From positions 1 to 46,416 of the forward strand of contig CAJFMW010000006.1 in assembly GCA_904392525.1 (NCBI GenBank): 46,416 nucleotides of DNA. Reading direction: 5' to 3'. Positions 1 to 8,054 of the stretch are shown here, piece after piece. Source of the stretch: an uncultured Eisenbergiella sp. GTDB taxonomy: Bacteria > Bacillota > Clostridia > Lachnospirales > Lachnospiraceae. Position numbers and translations under genes: made by a program. Positions within the stretch are counted from its first letter, which is position 1. The number at the start of each line of letters is the position of its first letter. Below the pieces are notes generated by a model. It worked only from the letters and a program-made list of their open reading frames with translations, did not search any database and had not been told where the DNA came from.

Positions 1-89
1 ACCGTCTCGGCATGCTGCAGGTGAAACGCGTCCTGATTGTATCTGGTCAGAAGCTCCCAGGCTTCTTCCCTGGTCGGTATTTTTCCCAT
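1..89 (-). CDS. HD-domain hydrolase, N-terminal fragment (cut by window edge)
   Basis: Only the first 29 codons are inside the window, read leftward from an ATG at 87-89 that is preceded by a good GAGGAAG ribosome binding site. The peptide starts MGKIPTREEAWELLTRYN and runs into HLQHAETV, the usual opening of small HD-superfamily (HDIG) phosphohydrolases, whose metal-binding HD pair lies further on. The family match rests on recalled resemblance of this N-terminus; the catalytic residues are outside the window, so the substrate cannot be judged. A plausible promoter lies just upstream at 134-162. Confidence 0.6.
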   Translation of the reverse strand, partial: MGKIPTREEAWELLTRYNQDAFHLQHAET

Positions 90-133
90 TTTCTTCCTCT
101 TTTCCGCTGCCACAGGCAGCATTTTCTTCCGCT

Positions 134-162
134 ATTTTACCTCTGCCGGCCCACGTCTGCAA
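134..162 (-). promoter_or_regulatory. Sigma-A-type promoter for the HD-domain gene
   Basis: On the minus strand TTGCAG (157-162) and TAAAAT (134-139) are separated by exactly 17 bp and sit about 45 bp upstream of the HD gene start. The -35 box matches at four of six positions and the -10 at five. Confidence 0.45.
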
Positions 163-201
163 GATCAAATTGCCCGGCCTTCAGCGGTTTTATTCCTGCG
201 T

Positions 202-241
202 AAAAAAACAGATATACCGCCTCATTTTTAAGGCGATATAC
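202..241 (-). terminator. Intrinsic terminator downstream of htpG
   Basis: On the minus strand an 11-bp stem (GTATATCGCCT pairing with AGGCGGTATAT, one G-T wobble) is followed by seven T residues. It begins 19 bp after the htpG stop codon. Confidence 0.75.
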
Positions 242-260
242 CTGCTTTCTCATCCGTATT

Positions 261-2387
261 TTATTTCGTCAGCACTTCCATGATCTCATTGGAACGGGTC
301 ACGAACCGGGTCATGGCTTCCGCATCCAGAGGGCCGTTCTGCAGTTTGGCAAGATCATAGAGCTGTTCGCAGATCAGCTTCTCATTGGCGTTGTCCGTCT
401 CCTCCTTATGCTCGATCACATATTTTACCAGAGGATGGTTTGCGTTCAGCACCAGAGTTTCTCCTTCTCCGCCGCCGAACATGCCCATATCCATGCCGTT
501 TGCGGCATACATCCGCATCATGTCCTGCATCCTTCTGGTTTCCTCAGAGATGGTGAGGACAGAAGATACCTTATCGTTTTTCAACTTCTCCACCTTCACG
601 GTGAGCTTGTCATTTCCCAGCGCCTCACGTACCAGCTTCTGGATGGCTTCAGACTGGGCGTCAAGCTCCTTCTGATCCTCCTCGGAGGTTTCGGTCTTGA
701 AGGAATCGGTGATGTCCGCGTCGATCCTGCGGAAGCGGATTCCTTCGTTCTTCATCTCCAGCTGATTGATGAAGGGCTGGTCAATCTGATCGGGAAGAAC
801 CACCGCGCTCATGCCTTCCTGCCTGAACATGTTCACGTACTGGCTCTGCTGCTTTAAGTCGGTCACATAGTAGATGGTCTTTTCCTTCTTTTCCTCTTCC
901 TTATGATCGGCCTTCGCTTCCTCAGCCTTATCCTCTACGACCTCAGCATCCACCTTTTCGCCGTTTTCATCCACGGCCGCCTCGCTCTTTTCATCCGGGT
1001 CGGATTTGCCTACCTCCAGACAATCAGGCAGTGTCTTGTAGTTGCCGTCCAGATCCTTGAAGAGGATGTAATCGGTCATCTTCTGGCAGAACTTGTCATC
1101 CTTCAGGCAGCCGTATTTCACGAACGGGCTGATATCGTCCCAGTATTTCTCATACTCCTCGCGGGAGGTCTTGCACAGGCCGGACAGCTTGTCCGCCACC
1201 TTCTTGGTGATGTAATCGGAAATCTTCTTCACGAAGCCGTCGTTCTGCAGCGCGCTTCTGGAAACGTTCAGCGGCAGATCCGGGCAGTCGATCACGCCCT
1301 TTAAGAGCATCAGGAATTCCGGAATGACCTCTTTGATGTTATCCGCAATGAATACCTGGTTGTTGTACAGCTTGATCACGCCCTCAATGGACTCGTACTC
1401 CATATTGATCTTCGGGAAGTACAGGATGCCCTTTAAGTTGAAGGGATAGTCCATGTTCAGATGGATCCAGAACAGAGGCTCCTTATAATCATGGAAAACC
1501 TTTCTGTAAAATTCAATATAATCATCCTTCTGGCATTCGCTGGGATTCTTCGTCCACAGCGGATGAATATCGTTCATGAGAACGGGACGCTTTTTAATTT
1601 TCAGGCGGACGGGTTCAGGCTTTTCCTCTTCCTTTTCGCCCTCTTCTCCATCCTTATTTTCTTCCTTCTTTTCCTTCTTCTCCGGCTGGATGGTCTCCAG
1701 AACCACGTCCGTATCCAGCTTCTCATCCTCGTTGATGGTCTGGGTCTCCGGCGTATTCTCTCTGGACAGCCAGATCTCTACGGGCATGAAGGAGCAGTAT
1801 TTCTGAATGACCTCTTCCGCCTTGTACTCATTGCAGAACTGGAGACAGTCCTCATTTAAGAACAGGGTGATCTGCGTTCCCACCTGATCCCAGGTGCCGT
1901 CCGTCATGGAAAATTCAGTGCCGCCGTCGCACTCCCAGTGAACAGGCGCTGCTCCTTCCTTATAGGAAAGAGTGTCGATATGGACCTCATCCGCAACCAT
2001 GAATGCGGAATAAAAGCCCAGGCCGAAATGACCGATGATCTGATTGTCGTCGGACTTGTCCTTATATTTCTCAATGAAATCAGCCGCGCCGGAAAAAGCG
2101 ATCTGGTTGATGTACTCCTCCACCTCGTCCGCCGTCATGCCGAGTCCGTTATCGATAAACTTTAACGTCTTTTCCTCCGGATTGACGATCACCTGGATCT
2201 GCGGCTTATAATCCTCCGGAAGATGGCTCTCTCCCATCACGTCCAGCTTCTTTCTCTTGGTGATGGCATCACAGCCGTTGGAGATCAGCTCCCTGTAGAA
2301 AATATCGTGGTCCGAATACAGCCACTTCTTAATAATGGGAAAAATATTTTCGCTGTTAATGGACAGGCTTCCATGCCTCTCTGCCAT
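261..2387 (-). CDS. htpG: Molecular chaperone HtpG (Hsp90 family)
   Basis: ATP-dependent cytosolic chaperone of 708 residues. The N-terminal GHKL ATPase signatures are clear: RELISNGCDAI (residues 33-43), DNGLGM (79-84) and GHFGLGFYSAFMVAD (119-133). The middle domain carries the conserved NVSRSALQND (374-383), whose Arg377 matches the catalytic arginine of Hsp90s. The start at 2387 is chosen because an AAAGGA site lies about 10 bases upstream and the protein then opens with the family's typical MAERHGSL; the frame stays open for 46 further upstream codons without homology. It is longer than E. coli HtpG (624 residues) because of two highly charged Lys/Glu insertions at about 232-260, where eukaryotic Hsp90 has its charged linker, and at about 460-503. 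It stands alone, with a promoter at 2479-2507, a CIRCE operator at 2515-2541 and its own terminator. Confidence 0.97.
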   Translation of the reverse strand: MAERHGSLSINSENIFPIIKKWLYSDHDIFYRELISNGCDAITKRKKLDVMGESHLPEDYKPQIQVIVNPEEKTLKFIDNGLGMTADEVEEYINQIAFSGAADFIEKYKDKSDDNQIIGHFGLGFYSAFMVADEVHIDTLSYKEGAAPVHWECDGGTEFSMTDGTWDQVGTQITLFLNEDCLQFCNEYKAEEVIQKYCSFMPVEIWLSRENTPETQTINEDEKLDTDVVLETIQPEKKEKKEENKDGEEGEKEEEKPEPVRLKIKKRPVLMNDIHPLWTKNPSECQKDDYIEFYRKVFHDYKEPLFWIHLNMDYPFNLKGILYFPKINMEYESIEGVIKLYNNQVFIADNIKEVIPEFLMLLKGVIDCPDLPLNVSRSALQNDGFVKKISDYITKKVADKLSGLCKTSREEYEKYWDDISPFVKYGCLKDDKFCQKMTDYILFKDLDGNYKTLPDCLEVGKSDPDEKSEAAVDENGEKVDAEVVEDKAEEAKADHKEEEKKEKTIYYVTDLKQQSQYVNMFRQEGMSAVVLPDQIDQPFINQLEMKNEGIRFRRIDADITDSFKTETSEEDQKELDAQSEAIQKLVREALGNDKLTVKVEKLKNDKVSSVLTISEETRRMQDMMRMYAANGMDMGMFGGGEGETLVLNANHPLVKYVIEHKEETDNANEKLICEQLYDLAKLQNGPLDAEAMTRFVTRSNEIMEVLTK

Positions 2388-2478
2388 ATCAATCACGTTC
2401 CTTTCTCTTTTTGTTGGAAATAACCGTTCCCGGAAAACCATCGTTTCCAGGAAACAGTTGTTTCCAGCTCTGATACTT

Positions 2479-2507
2479 AGTTTACTTCCGGAAATAAGAA
2501 ATGTCAA
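2479..2507 (-). promoter_or_regulatory. htpG promoter
   Basis: On the minus strand a perfect TTGACA (2502-2507) lies 17 bp from TAAACT (2479-2484). The leader to the htpG start is about 85 bases. The CIRCE palindrome lies just upstream of the -35 box instead of overlapping the transcript start. Confidence 0.8.
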
Positions 2508-2514
2508 TAGAAAA

Positions 2515-2541
2515 TTAGCACTCATTTAAAATGAGTGCTAA
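2515..2541. promoter_or_regulatory. CIRCE element (HrcA operator)
   Basis: The sequence TTAGCACTC-N9-GAGTGCTAA is present without a single mismatch to the classical CIRCE inverted repeat, the binding site of the heat-shock repressor HrcA. It lies in the divergent htpG/htrA-like intergenic region, 7 bp upstream of the htpG -35 box and about 170 bp upstream of the htrA-like start, so it could control one or both genes. Confidence 0.95.
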
Positions 2542-2712
2542 TAACTTCTTCACAATTTCCTTTCATTTTCTTCACCATTTCTCCTCACATTCGAAACCTT
2601 TTCATCACAATTTGCCGCTATACTGCAAAGCGAAGAAACAAAGAAGGGCGTCCGGAAGATTCCGGAGCCCCCATAGAAAGCAGATTACCATCAGAGAAAG
2701 GAGATCTCAACG

Positions 2713-4125
2713 ATGTCAGAATATTTTAACAGCTTTGATTCCAATATGTATCATGAAAATCAGAACACGGGAATGGGTGATGAAAACAACGGCCTTCATA
2801 CAGAGGCTCCGAAGCAGACCAGGAAGAAAAAACATACCGGCAGAGCCGGACGCACCGCAAAGAGGATCGGTGCAATCACACTGAGCGCCGTTCTTTTCGG
2901 CGGTGTTGCGGCAGGCACCTTCCAGGGCGTTAACTACCTGAGCGGGTATACGGCGGTCCAGACTGAAAGCGCATCAGCAGGAAGCGCTGCAGAAGGCTCC
3001 GCGGCAGGAACGACGCAGCCCTCTGATTCCGGAAACGGACAGGTACTTCAGACTGCTTCCTCCGCCTCCTCCGATTCCATGAGCGTGGCGGATGTGGCTG
3101 AAGCGGTAATGCCTTCCATCGTTTCCATCACGAACCGTTCCGTGCAGGAGGTACAGAATTATTTCAGCATGTTCGGCTACTACGGCGGACAGCCCCAGAT
3201 GCAGGAAACGGAGAGTATGGGGTCCGGCATCATCATCGGACAGAATGACACGGAACTTCTGATCGCCACCAACAACCATGTGGTGGAGGGCGCCGATTCC
3301 CTGACCGTTTCCTTCATTGACAATCAGGCCTATGAAGCCAATATAAAGGGAACCGATTCCGCCAACGATCTGGCCGTCATAGCGGTACCGCTTTCCAGCA
3401 TTTCCGCAGATACCATGTCCCAGATCAGGACAGCTGCGCTGGGCGATTCCGACTCGCTCCGGGTCGGGGAGCAGGTGGTTGCCATCGGCAACGCGCTCGG
3501 CTATGGCCAGTCCGTTACCACGGGCATCGTGAGCGCCACCAACCGGGTCCTGACCACCGCAGCGGATAACAGCGCTGACAGCACCACCGCATCCTACATC
3601 CAGACGGATGCGGCCATCAACCCCGGCAACTCCGGCGGCGCGCTGGTGAATATGCGCGGCGAAGTCATCGGCATTAATTCCGCCAAGCTTGCCAGCACGG
3701 AAGTGGAAGGCATGGGATATGCCATCCCGATCACCAGAGCTTCCTCCATCATCAATACGCTGATGAATGAAAGCACGCTGGTCCGGGTGGATGAAGCGAA
3801 CCGCGGAAGCCTCGGCATCACCGCAACGACGGTTCCCTCCAGCGTAACGGAAGCCTACGGCATTCCCACCGGCGTCTATGTATCCGATGTTACCGCAGGA
3901 AGCGCCGCTGAAAGCGCGGGACTTCGCAGGGGGGATGTGATCACCGCTGTTGACGGAAGGAGCGTGACCGATGTGTCCGGTCTGCAGGATCTTCTTCAGT
4001 ATTACAGTGCGGGCCAGACCGTAACCCTCACCGTACAGAGCATTACGAGCGGAAGCTATGCGGAAAAGACTGTCTCCCTGACGCTGGAAGGCTCTTCCGC
4101 TTCCTCCAATACGGGGGTAGCTTAA
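2713..4125 (+). CDS. HtrA/DegP-family membrane-anchored serine protease
   Basis: S1C-family protease of 470 residues that degrades or refolds damaged extracytoplasmic proteins. A hydrophilic, Lys/Arg-rich cytoplasmic N-terminus is followed by one membrane segment (about 51-76) and a Ser/Ala-rich linker. The trypsin-like domain has the full triad: His189 in TNNHVVEG, Asp219 in NDLAVI and Ser307 in NPGNSGGAL. A single C-terminal PDZ domain covers about 365-455 and includes GVYVSDV and GLRRGDVI. The start at 2713 follows a strong AAGGAGAT site. The gene is divergent from htpG and shares its CIRCE-containing upstream region, which fits a stress-response role. Only a weak -10-like TATACT (2619-2624) was found upstream, with no convincing -35. 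HtrA, DegP and YkdA/YvtA names are used for this family; I do not assign one paralogue. Confidence 0.93.
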   Translation: MSEYFNSFDSNMYHENQNTGMGDENNGLHTEAPKQTRKKKHTGRAGRTAKRIGAITLSAVLFGGVAAGTFQGVNYLSGYTAVQTESASAGSAAEGSAAGTTQPSDSGNGQVLQTASSASSDSMSVADVAEAVMPSIVSITNRSVQEVQNYFSMFGYYGGQPQMQETESMGSGIIIGQNDTELLIATNNHVVEGADSLTVSFIDNQAYEANIKGTDSANDLAVIAVPLSSISADTMSQIRTAALGDSDSLRVGEQVVAIGNALGYGQSVTTGIVSATNRVLTTAADNSADSTTASYIQTDAAINPGNSGGALVNMRGEVIGINSAKLASTEVEGMGYAIPITRASSIINTLMNESTLVRVDEANRGSLGITATTVPSSVTEAYGIPTGVYVSDVTAGSAAESAGLRRGDVITAVDGRSVTDVSGLQDLLQYYSAGQTVTLTVQSITSGSYAEKTVSLTLEGSSASSNTGVA

Positions 4126-4152
4126 AAAAAAGAATCCCGCTTGCGGGATTCT
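4124..4152 (-). terminator. Intrinsic terminator, leftward
   Basis: A perfect 10-bp stem (AGAATCCCGC / GCGGGATTCT, 2-base loop) is followed on the minus strand by eight T residues. It would stop leftward transcripts from glgB before they run into the 3' end of the htrA-like gene. Confidence 0.7.
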
Positions 4153-4154
4153 CC

Positions 4155-4205
4155 CGGCAATCGAAGATTGCCTGCGCGGCGGGTCGCGTAAGCGACATCT
4201 TCCTT
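4155..4205. repeat. Cluster of short hairpins between htrA-like gene and glgB
   Basis: After the terminator come two small stem-loops, GGCAATC-GAA-GATTGCC (4156-4172) and GTCGC-GTAA-GCGAC, enclosed by a GCGGCGG/CCGCCGC pair. The style resembles the other intergenic hairpin clusters in this window, but I could not align it confidently to them. Confidence 0.4.
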
Positions 4206-4265
4206 TCCGCCGCAGTGCGATCCACCGGAGGTTTTTATCCTTACTCTCTCTTTTTTGCAGGCTTT

Positions 4266-4316
4266 GAAAAAGGAAGGGACCGCTGCCATAAATCCGCAGC
4301 GGCCCTTTCCTTTTTC
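4266..4316. terminator. Bidirectional terminator between convergent htrA-like gene and glgB
   Basis: GGAAGGGACCGCTGC pairs with GCAGCGGCCCTTTCC (one bulge). T5 follows on the plus strand and a matching A-run precedes it, so the structure can end transcripts from both sides. It lies 16 bp beyond the glgB stop codon. Confidence 0.8.
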
Positions 4317-4331
4317 CATTTTTATCCCGCG

Positions 4332-6227
4332 TCAGAAGTCCTCCGTCCGCATCAGATACAGCGCGCCGAAGGCAGGAAGATCGATTGCCAGCGTCCCGTT
4401 CTCTGTACGAATGCGCTTTCCCCGTTCTTTTCCAGCCTCCCCCGTTCCTCCGTAAATATCCCAGTTGCTGGAAAGGCAGAGCGTATAACCGCCCTTCTCC
4501 CTCTTCGCTCCGTCCTTCTTCTCCTGTCCCTCCGGGTTCAGCAGCAGAGGAAAATCCTTGTGCTCCTTTTCTGAAAAATTGAAAAGAGCCAGCAGCTCCT
4601 GCTTTCCATCCGTACGCAGGAAGGCATAGACACATTTCTCCTCCTCATGACAGTCCACCCAACGAAAGCCTTCCCTGTCATAATCCAGCGCCCAGAAGGC
4701 CGGCGTTTCCAGATAAATCCGGTTCAGCTCCTTCATGAACGCATGAAAACCGTCATGCAGAGGAAAGGCAAGCAGTCCCCAGTCCAGCTCCCTTTTTTCG
4801 TCCCACTCCCGGAAATGGGCCAGCTCATTTCCCATAAAGTTCAGCTTTTTACCGGGATGGGCATACATATACATGTACAGGGCGCGCGCCTGGGGAAATT
4901 TCTTTTCATAATCCCCGTTCATCTTCTGGATGATGGTCGCCTTCCCGTGCACCACCTCGTCATGCGAGAAGGGCAGCAGATAGTTTTCTTCATAATAGTA
5001 CATCATAGAAAAAGTCAGCCTGTGATAATCCCGGACTCTATACTCCGGATCCGTCCGGAAATAATCCAGCGTGTCGTTCATCCAGCCCATGTCCCATTTA
5101 TAATCGAAGCCAAGGCCTCCCTCTTCCGCCTTCTTCGTCACGCCTGGAAAGCTGGTGGAATCCTCCGCCGCGAGCAGGATGCCGTGATTGCGTTCCTTCA
5201 GCCCCGCGTTCATGTACTGCAGAAACGAAACCGCATTTCCATTCACGCCCCGCTCCGGCTGCCCCTGCCAGTAAATCATGTTACTGATCGCATCCATGCG
5301 AAGCCCGTCAAAATGATATTCTTTCAGCCAGTAGTCCGCACAGGACTGCAGAAAGCTTCTCACCTCCCCGCGGGAATGCATGAAATTCTTACTCCCCCAC
5401 TCGCTGTTCCCCACATCCCGGTTTGGATATTCGTACAGTGCGGTGCCGTCATAGTCCGCGAGGGCATAGTCATCCACCGCGAAATGCACCGGGACGAAAT
5501 CAAGAATCAGTCCAATTCCGTTCTGATGAAACAGATCCACCATTTTTTTCAGCTCATCCGCCGTCCCGTAACGCGAAGTCGGGCTGAAAAATCCGGTCTG
5601 CTGATAGCCCCAGGACTCGTCGCAGGGATGCTCTCCCAGAGGCATCAGCTCCACATAATTATATCCGTACTCCTTCAGATAGGGGATGAGAAGCTCTGCC
5701 AGCTCATCATAATGATACCACTTCTCCACCGCTTTTTTCTGTGCCTCCGCGCTGTCACACGCTTCGGAAGCGGGCCGCTTCCAGGAGCCCATATGTATCT
5801 CATAGATGTTCAGCGGCCCCTTCCTGCAGTCGTTTCTTTTCTTCATCCATCCGGAATCATGAAAGGAATACGCCGTCATGTCCCGGATAAAGCTGGCATT
5901 CTGCGGCCTAAGTTCCATGCCGAATCCATAGGGGTCACAGTGATCCCGAAAGCTCCCGTCCTTCCTCCAGATCCGGTATTTATACATGTCCCCCGCCTTC
6001 GCCTCCGGGATCAGGCATTCCCAGAAATTTCCGTCATAAACCTTTTCCATCGGCGTCTCCTCCCAGTCGTTGAAGGAGCCGATCACCGAAACCTTCTCCG
6101 CCGCCGGTGCAAACGTCCGAAACACCGCGCCCGCCTTCTGCGGCCTGCATCCCAGAAATTCATATGCATCAAAAATTTTCCCGGTATAAAATCCATACAT
6201 ATCCATAACCGCTTCCGCTGCCCTCAT
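4332..6227 (-). CDS. glgB: 1,4-alpha-glucan branching enzyme GlgB
   Basis: GH13 enzyme that makes alpha-1,6 branches in glycogen. An N-terminal CBM48-like module (about 20-110, ending in KYRIWRKDGSF) is followed by the (beta/alpha)8 barrel with all four signature blocks: LDFVPVHF, GLRMDAISNM with nucleophile Asp312, LAAEDST with acid/base Glu355, and PFSHDEVVHG. A beta-sandwich domain closes the 631-residue protein, a normal GlgB length. The start is uncertain: an excellent AGGAGG lies about 35 bases upstream of the ATG at 6227, too far for ordinary initiation, and other ATGs occur at codons 8 and 10. No other glycogen gene is adjacent. The gene is divergent from a TetR regulator, and three copies of a 10-bp word in the shared upstream region suggest joint control. 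Confidence 0.95.
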   Translation of the reverse strand: MRAAEAVMDMYGFYTGKIFDAYEFLGCRPQKAGAVFRTFAPAAEKVSVIGSFNDWEETPMEKVYDGNFWECLIPEAKAGDMYKYRIWRKDGSFRDHCDPYGFGMELRPQNASFIRDMTAYSFHDSGWMKKRNDCRKGPLNIYEIHMGSWKRPASEACDSAEAQKKAVEKWYHYDELAELLIPYLKEYGYNYVELMPLGEHPCDESWGYQQTGFFSPTSRYGTADELKKMVDLFHQNGIGLILDFVPVHFAVDDYALADYDGTALYEYPNRDVGNSEWGSKNFMHSRGEVRSFLQSCADYWLKEYHFDGLRMDAISNMIYWQGQPERGVNGNAVSFLQYMNAGLKERNHGILLAAEDSTSFPGVTKKAEEGGLGFDYKWDMGWMNDTLDYFRTDPEYRVRDYHRLTFSMMYYYEENYLLPFSHDEVVHGKATIIQKMNGDYEKKFPQARALYMYMYAHPGKKLNFMGNELAHFREWDEKRELDWGLLAFPLHDGFHAFMKELNRIYLETPAFWALDYDREGFRWVDCHEEEKCVYAFLRTDGKQELLALFNFSEKEHKDFPLLLNPEGQEKKDGAKREKGGYTLCLSSNWDIYGGTGEAGKERGKRIRTENGTLAIDLPAFGALYLMRTEDF

Positions 6228-6274
6228 CCGCGTCGGATACCCGCCGACAGAGGACAGTCTCCTCCTTTCCTGCC

Positions 6275-6382
6275 AATAAACGGCCTTTGCTTATTTGACC
6301 ATAGTCGTTTATTTTGTTAAAATGATTGTAACCAATTCAGCAGCCTGCCGCCACCATCAGTTCTGCGGAAAGGTCGTTTATT
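6275..6382. promoter_or_regulatory. Three copies of a 10-bp word in the glgB/TetR divergent region
   Basis: GTCGTTTATT occurs at 6304-6313 and again at 6373-6382. Its near-perfect reverse complement AATAAACGGC (9 of 10) lies at 6275-6284. The first two form an inverted pair around the -35 box of the TetR-gene promoter, the layout expected of an autoregulatory operator that could also act on glgB. Confidence 0.5.
6295..6323 (+). promoter_or_regulatory. Promoter of the TetR-family gene
   Basis: TTGACC (6295-6300), a 17-bp spacer and TAAAAT (6318-6323) lie about 110 bp upstream of the regulator start. One GTCGTTTATT copy falls inside the spacer. Confidence 0.7.
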
Positions 6383-6436
6383 CAACTTTTTTTCCAAACT
6401 GTCGAAAATCGATATCGAAAGAAAAGAGGGAAAATC

Positions 6437-7009
6437 ATGGATCTTCGCGTACAGAGAACCCGAATGAATATCAGAGATGCCTTTATCGAGCTTCGCTCCC
6501 GGAAGCCCATCGAAAAAATTACAGTAAAAGAGCTGGCGGAGGCAGCCTTCATCAACAAGGCAACCTTCTACCAGCACTATGCGGATCTTTATGATCTGTC
6601 CGAATCCATGGAAGATGAGCTGATCGACAACATCATCGGCTCCATCCCCCATCCTGACACCCTTCTCGATGATCCGGAGCAGGCGACGCTGGAAATTTTC
6701 AGCGCCTTTTCCAGCCAGACCAGACTCCTGGAAATCCTCTTTTCCGGCAGCCGCAGAAGTGTTCTGATCGGAAAGCTGGAAAGCCGCATCCGGGATCTGA
6801 TTCTGAGAAAATATCCGGATTATGAAGGTTCCCCCGGAGCGGAGGTGCTGATCACCTTCCTCATCCAGGGCTCCTTCCATGCCTACCTGAAGCATGGCGG
6901 AGATGACCCGGAGAGCCGCCGGACGACGGTTTCACTCATCGCCGCCCTGGTCAAGCGTCTCCAGCCGTTCCCTGCTCTTCCGGATGAAAATGCTCCTGAT
7001 AAATCCTGA
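6437..7009 (+). CDS. TetR/AcrR-family transcriptional regulator
   Basis: A 190-residue one-component regulator. The N-terminal helix-turn-helix is plain: ITVKELAEAAFINKATFYQH at about residues 28-47, followed by the family's usual Y-hydrophobic segment (ADLYDLSE). The C-terminal two thirds are helical and would hold the ligand pocket; no ligand can be inferred. The start at 6437 has a GAGGG site 7 bases upstream. The gene is divergent from glgB, with a shared candidate operator, and its 3' end overlaps the convergent PPIase gene by 59 bp, so both stop codons lie inside the neighbour's coding sequence. Autoregulation is likely; control of glgB is an inference from layout. Confidence 0.88.
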   Translation: MDLRVQRTRMNIRDAFIELRSRKPIEKITVKELAEAAFINKATFYQHYADLYDLSESMEDELIDNIIGSIPHPDTLLDDPEQATLEIFSAFSSQTRLLEILFSGSRRSVLIGKLESRIRDLILRKYPDYEGSPGAEVLITFLIQGSFHAYLKHGGDDPESRRTTVSLIAALVKRLQPFPALPDENAPDKS

Positions 7010-8054
7010 AAAAGCTGTCCGTATTCACTTCTTCGTCCCGGATCATGGAAACGGACTCCCAGAGGGGCTCATTCAGATTGCGCGGAAGGGAATCCACAAA
7101 GGCGTCATATTCCTGACCGAACACCTCATCCCGCCTCTGTTCCGCGATTTTTTCCTTATTGCGGTCCGTTTCCTCCCGGTTAAAGGTGCTGATGCACTTG
7201 ATGATCTCATATCCTTCTGAGATTTCCACCACGCCGCTGATTTCATCCGTTCCCAGGTTGAAAGCCGCCTCCTCAAAGGCTGCCTCCTGCTCCCCCTTTC
7301 CAAAGGAGAGCGTACTTTCCGACGCGTCACTGTACTTCTCGATCAGAGACTCGAACGCTTCTCCGGAAACGGCCTCCTCCCGCACGCGCAGCGCTTCTTC
7401 GTAGCAGCGCCCCTTTTCCTCCTCTGAAAAAGGCGTCGTGGTTCCGTCCGCATTGTGTGTTACGGTGCGGATCAGAATATGCTGCACCGTAATGGTGCGC
7501 GCCTCATCATCGCTGATCTCCGGATTGATATCCCCGATGATTTCCCGGTACACCTTATCCGCCAGCGCGTAATCCCGGTACATCCCCTCAGCCAGCTCCT
7601 GCGTCACTCCCAGCGCTTCCTTTTCCGTATCGCTTAAGGATTCCAGATACGCCGCCGCAGCCTCCTGCACCAGCTTCTCCTCCTGTGCCTGCAGCGTCAC
7701 GCCGCGCCTGTCCGCCAGCAGGGTCATCGCCTTGACCTGAGACAGCTTCGCCAGCACATTTTCCTTCAGCCGTTCTTCCAGCGCTTCCCCGTCCCCTGCC
7801 GCGTTCCAGATGTCACTGCCATATACCGATTCATACAGATTCTGCTCTGTCGTCAGATACACCATGAGCTCCGCCAGGCTGCAGGAACGGTCCGCCAGCC
7901 GGAAGACCTCGTTCCGGTGAAAGCCCGTCGTCAGGACAATTTCCATCGTTTCGCCGCCCGCACAGCCCGTCAGGGACAACAGAAGGCCGAACGCCAGAAG
8001 AAGGACTCCCGCTCGGGAATGCCTTCTCCCTTTTTCTTTTTTTCTTTTATTCAT
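6951..8054 (-). CDS. PrsA-like lipoprotein, parvulin-type peptidyl-prolyl isomerase
   Basis: A 367-residue extracytoplasmic foldase. A basic N-terminus and hydrophobic stretch lead to the lipobox LTGC, with Cys31 as lipidation site. A SurA/PrsA-type chaperone region (about 50-185) precedes a PPIC (rotamase) domain at about 190-290 with TVQHILIRTV, SFGKGEQ and EISGVVE. It presumably helps secreted proteins fold on the outer face of the membrane. The ATG at 8054 has a GGAGGAAG site and lies inside the end of the upstream FAD oxidoreductase gene (8-bp overlap), so the two are translationally coupled. The 3' end overlaps the convergent TetR gene by 59 bp. Confidence 0.9.
   Translation of the reverse strand: MNKRKKEKGRRHSRAGVLLLAFGLLLSLTGCAGGETMEIVLTTGFHRNEVFRLADRSCSLAELMVYLTTEQNLYESVYGSDIWNAAGDGEALEERLKENVLAKLSQVKAMTLLADRRGVTLQAQEEKLVQEAAAAYLESLSDTEKEALGVTQELAEGMYRDYALADKVYREIIGDINPEISDDEARTITVQHILIRTVTHNADGTTTPFSEEEKGRCYEEALRVREEAVSGEAFESLIEKYSDASESTLSFGKGEQEAAFEEAAFNLGTDEISGVVEISEGYEIIKCISTFNREETDRNKEKIAEQRRDEVFGQEYDAFVDSLPRNLNEPLWESVSMIRDEEVNTDSFFRIYQEHFHPEEQGTAGDA

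Noticed and set aside
2974-4635. A 553-codon minus-strand open frame across the htrA-like gene.
   Set aside because: It lies antisense to a clear protease gene with intact catalytic motifs, runs through the terminators, and its Gly/Arg/His-rich translation has no recognisable domain.
4647-6320. A 557-codon plus-strand open frame across glgB.
   Set aside because: It is antisense to glgB with all four GH13 motifs; the translation is His/Pro/Arg-rich and matches nothing, a common effect of GC-rich third positions.
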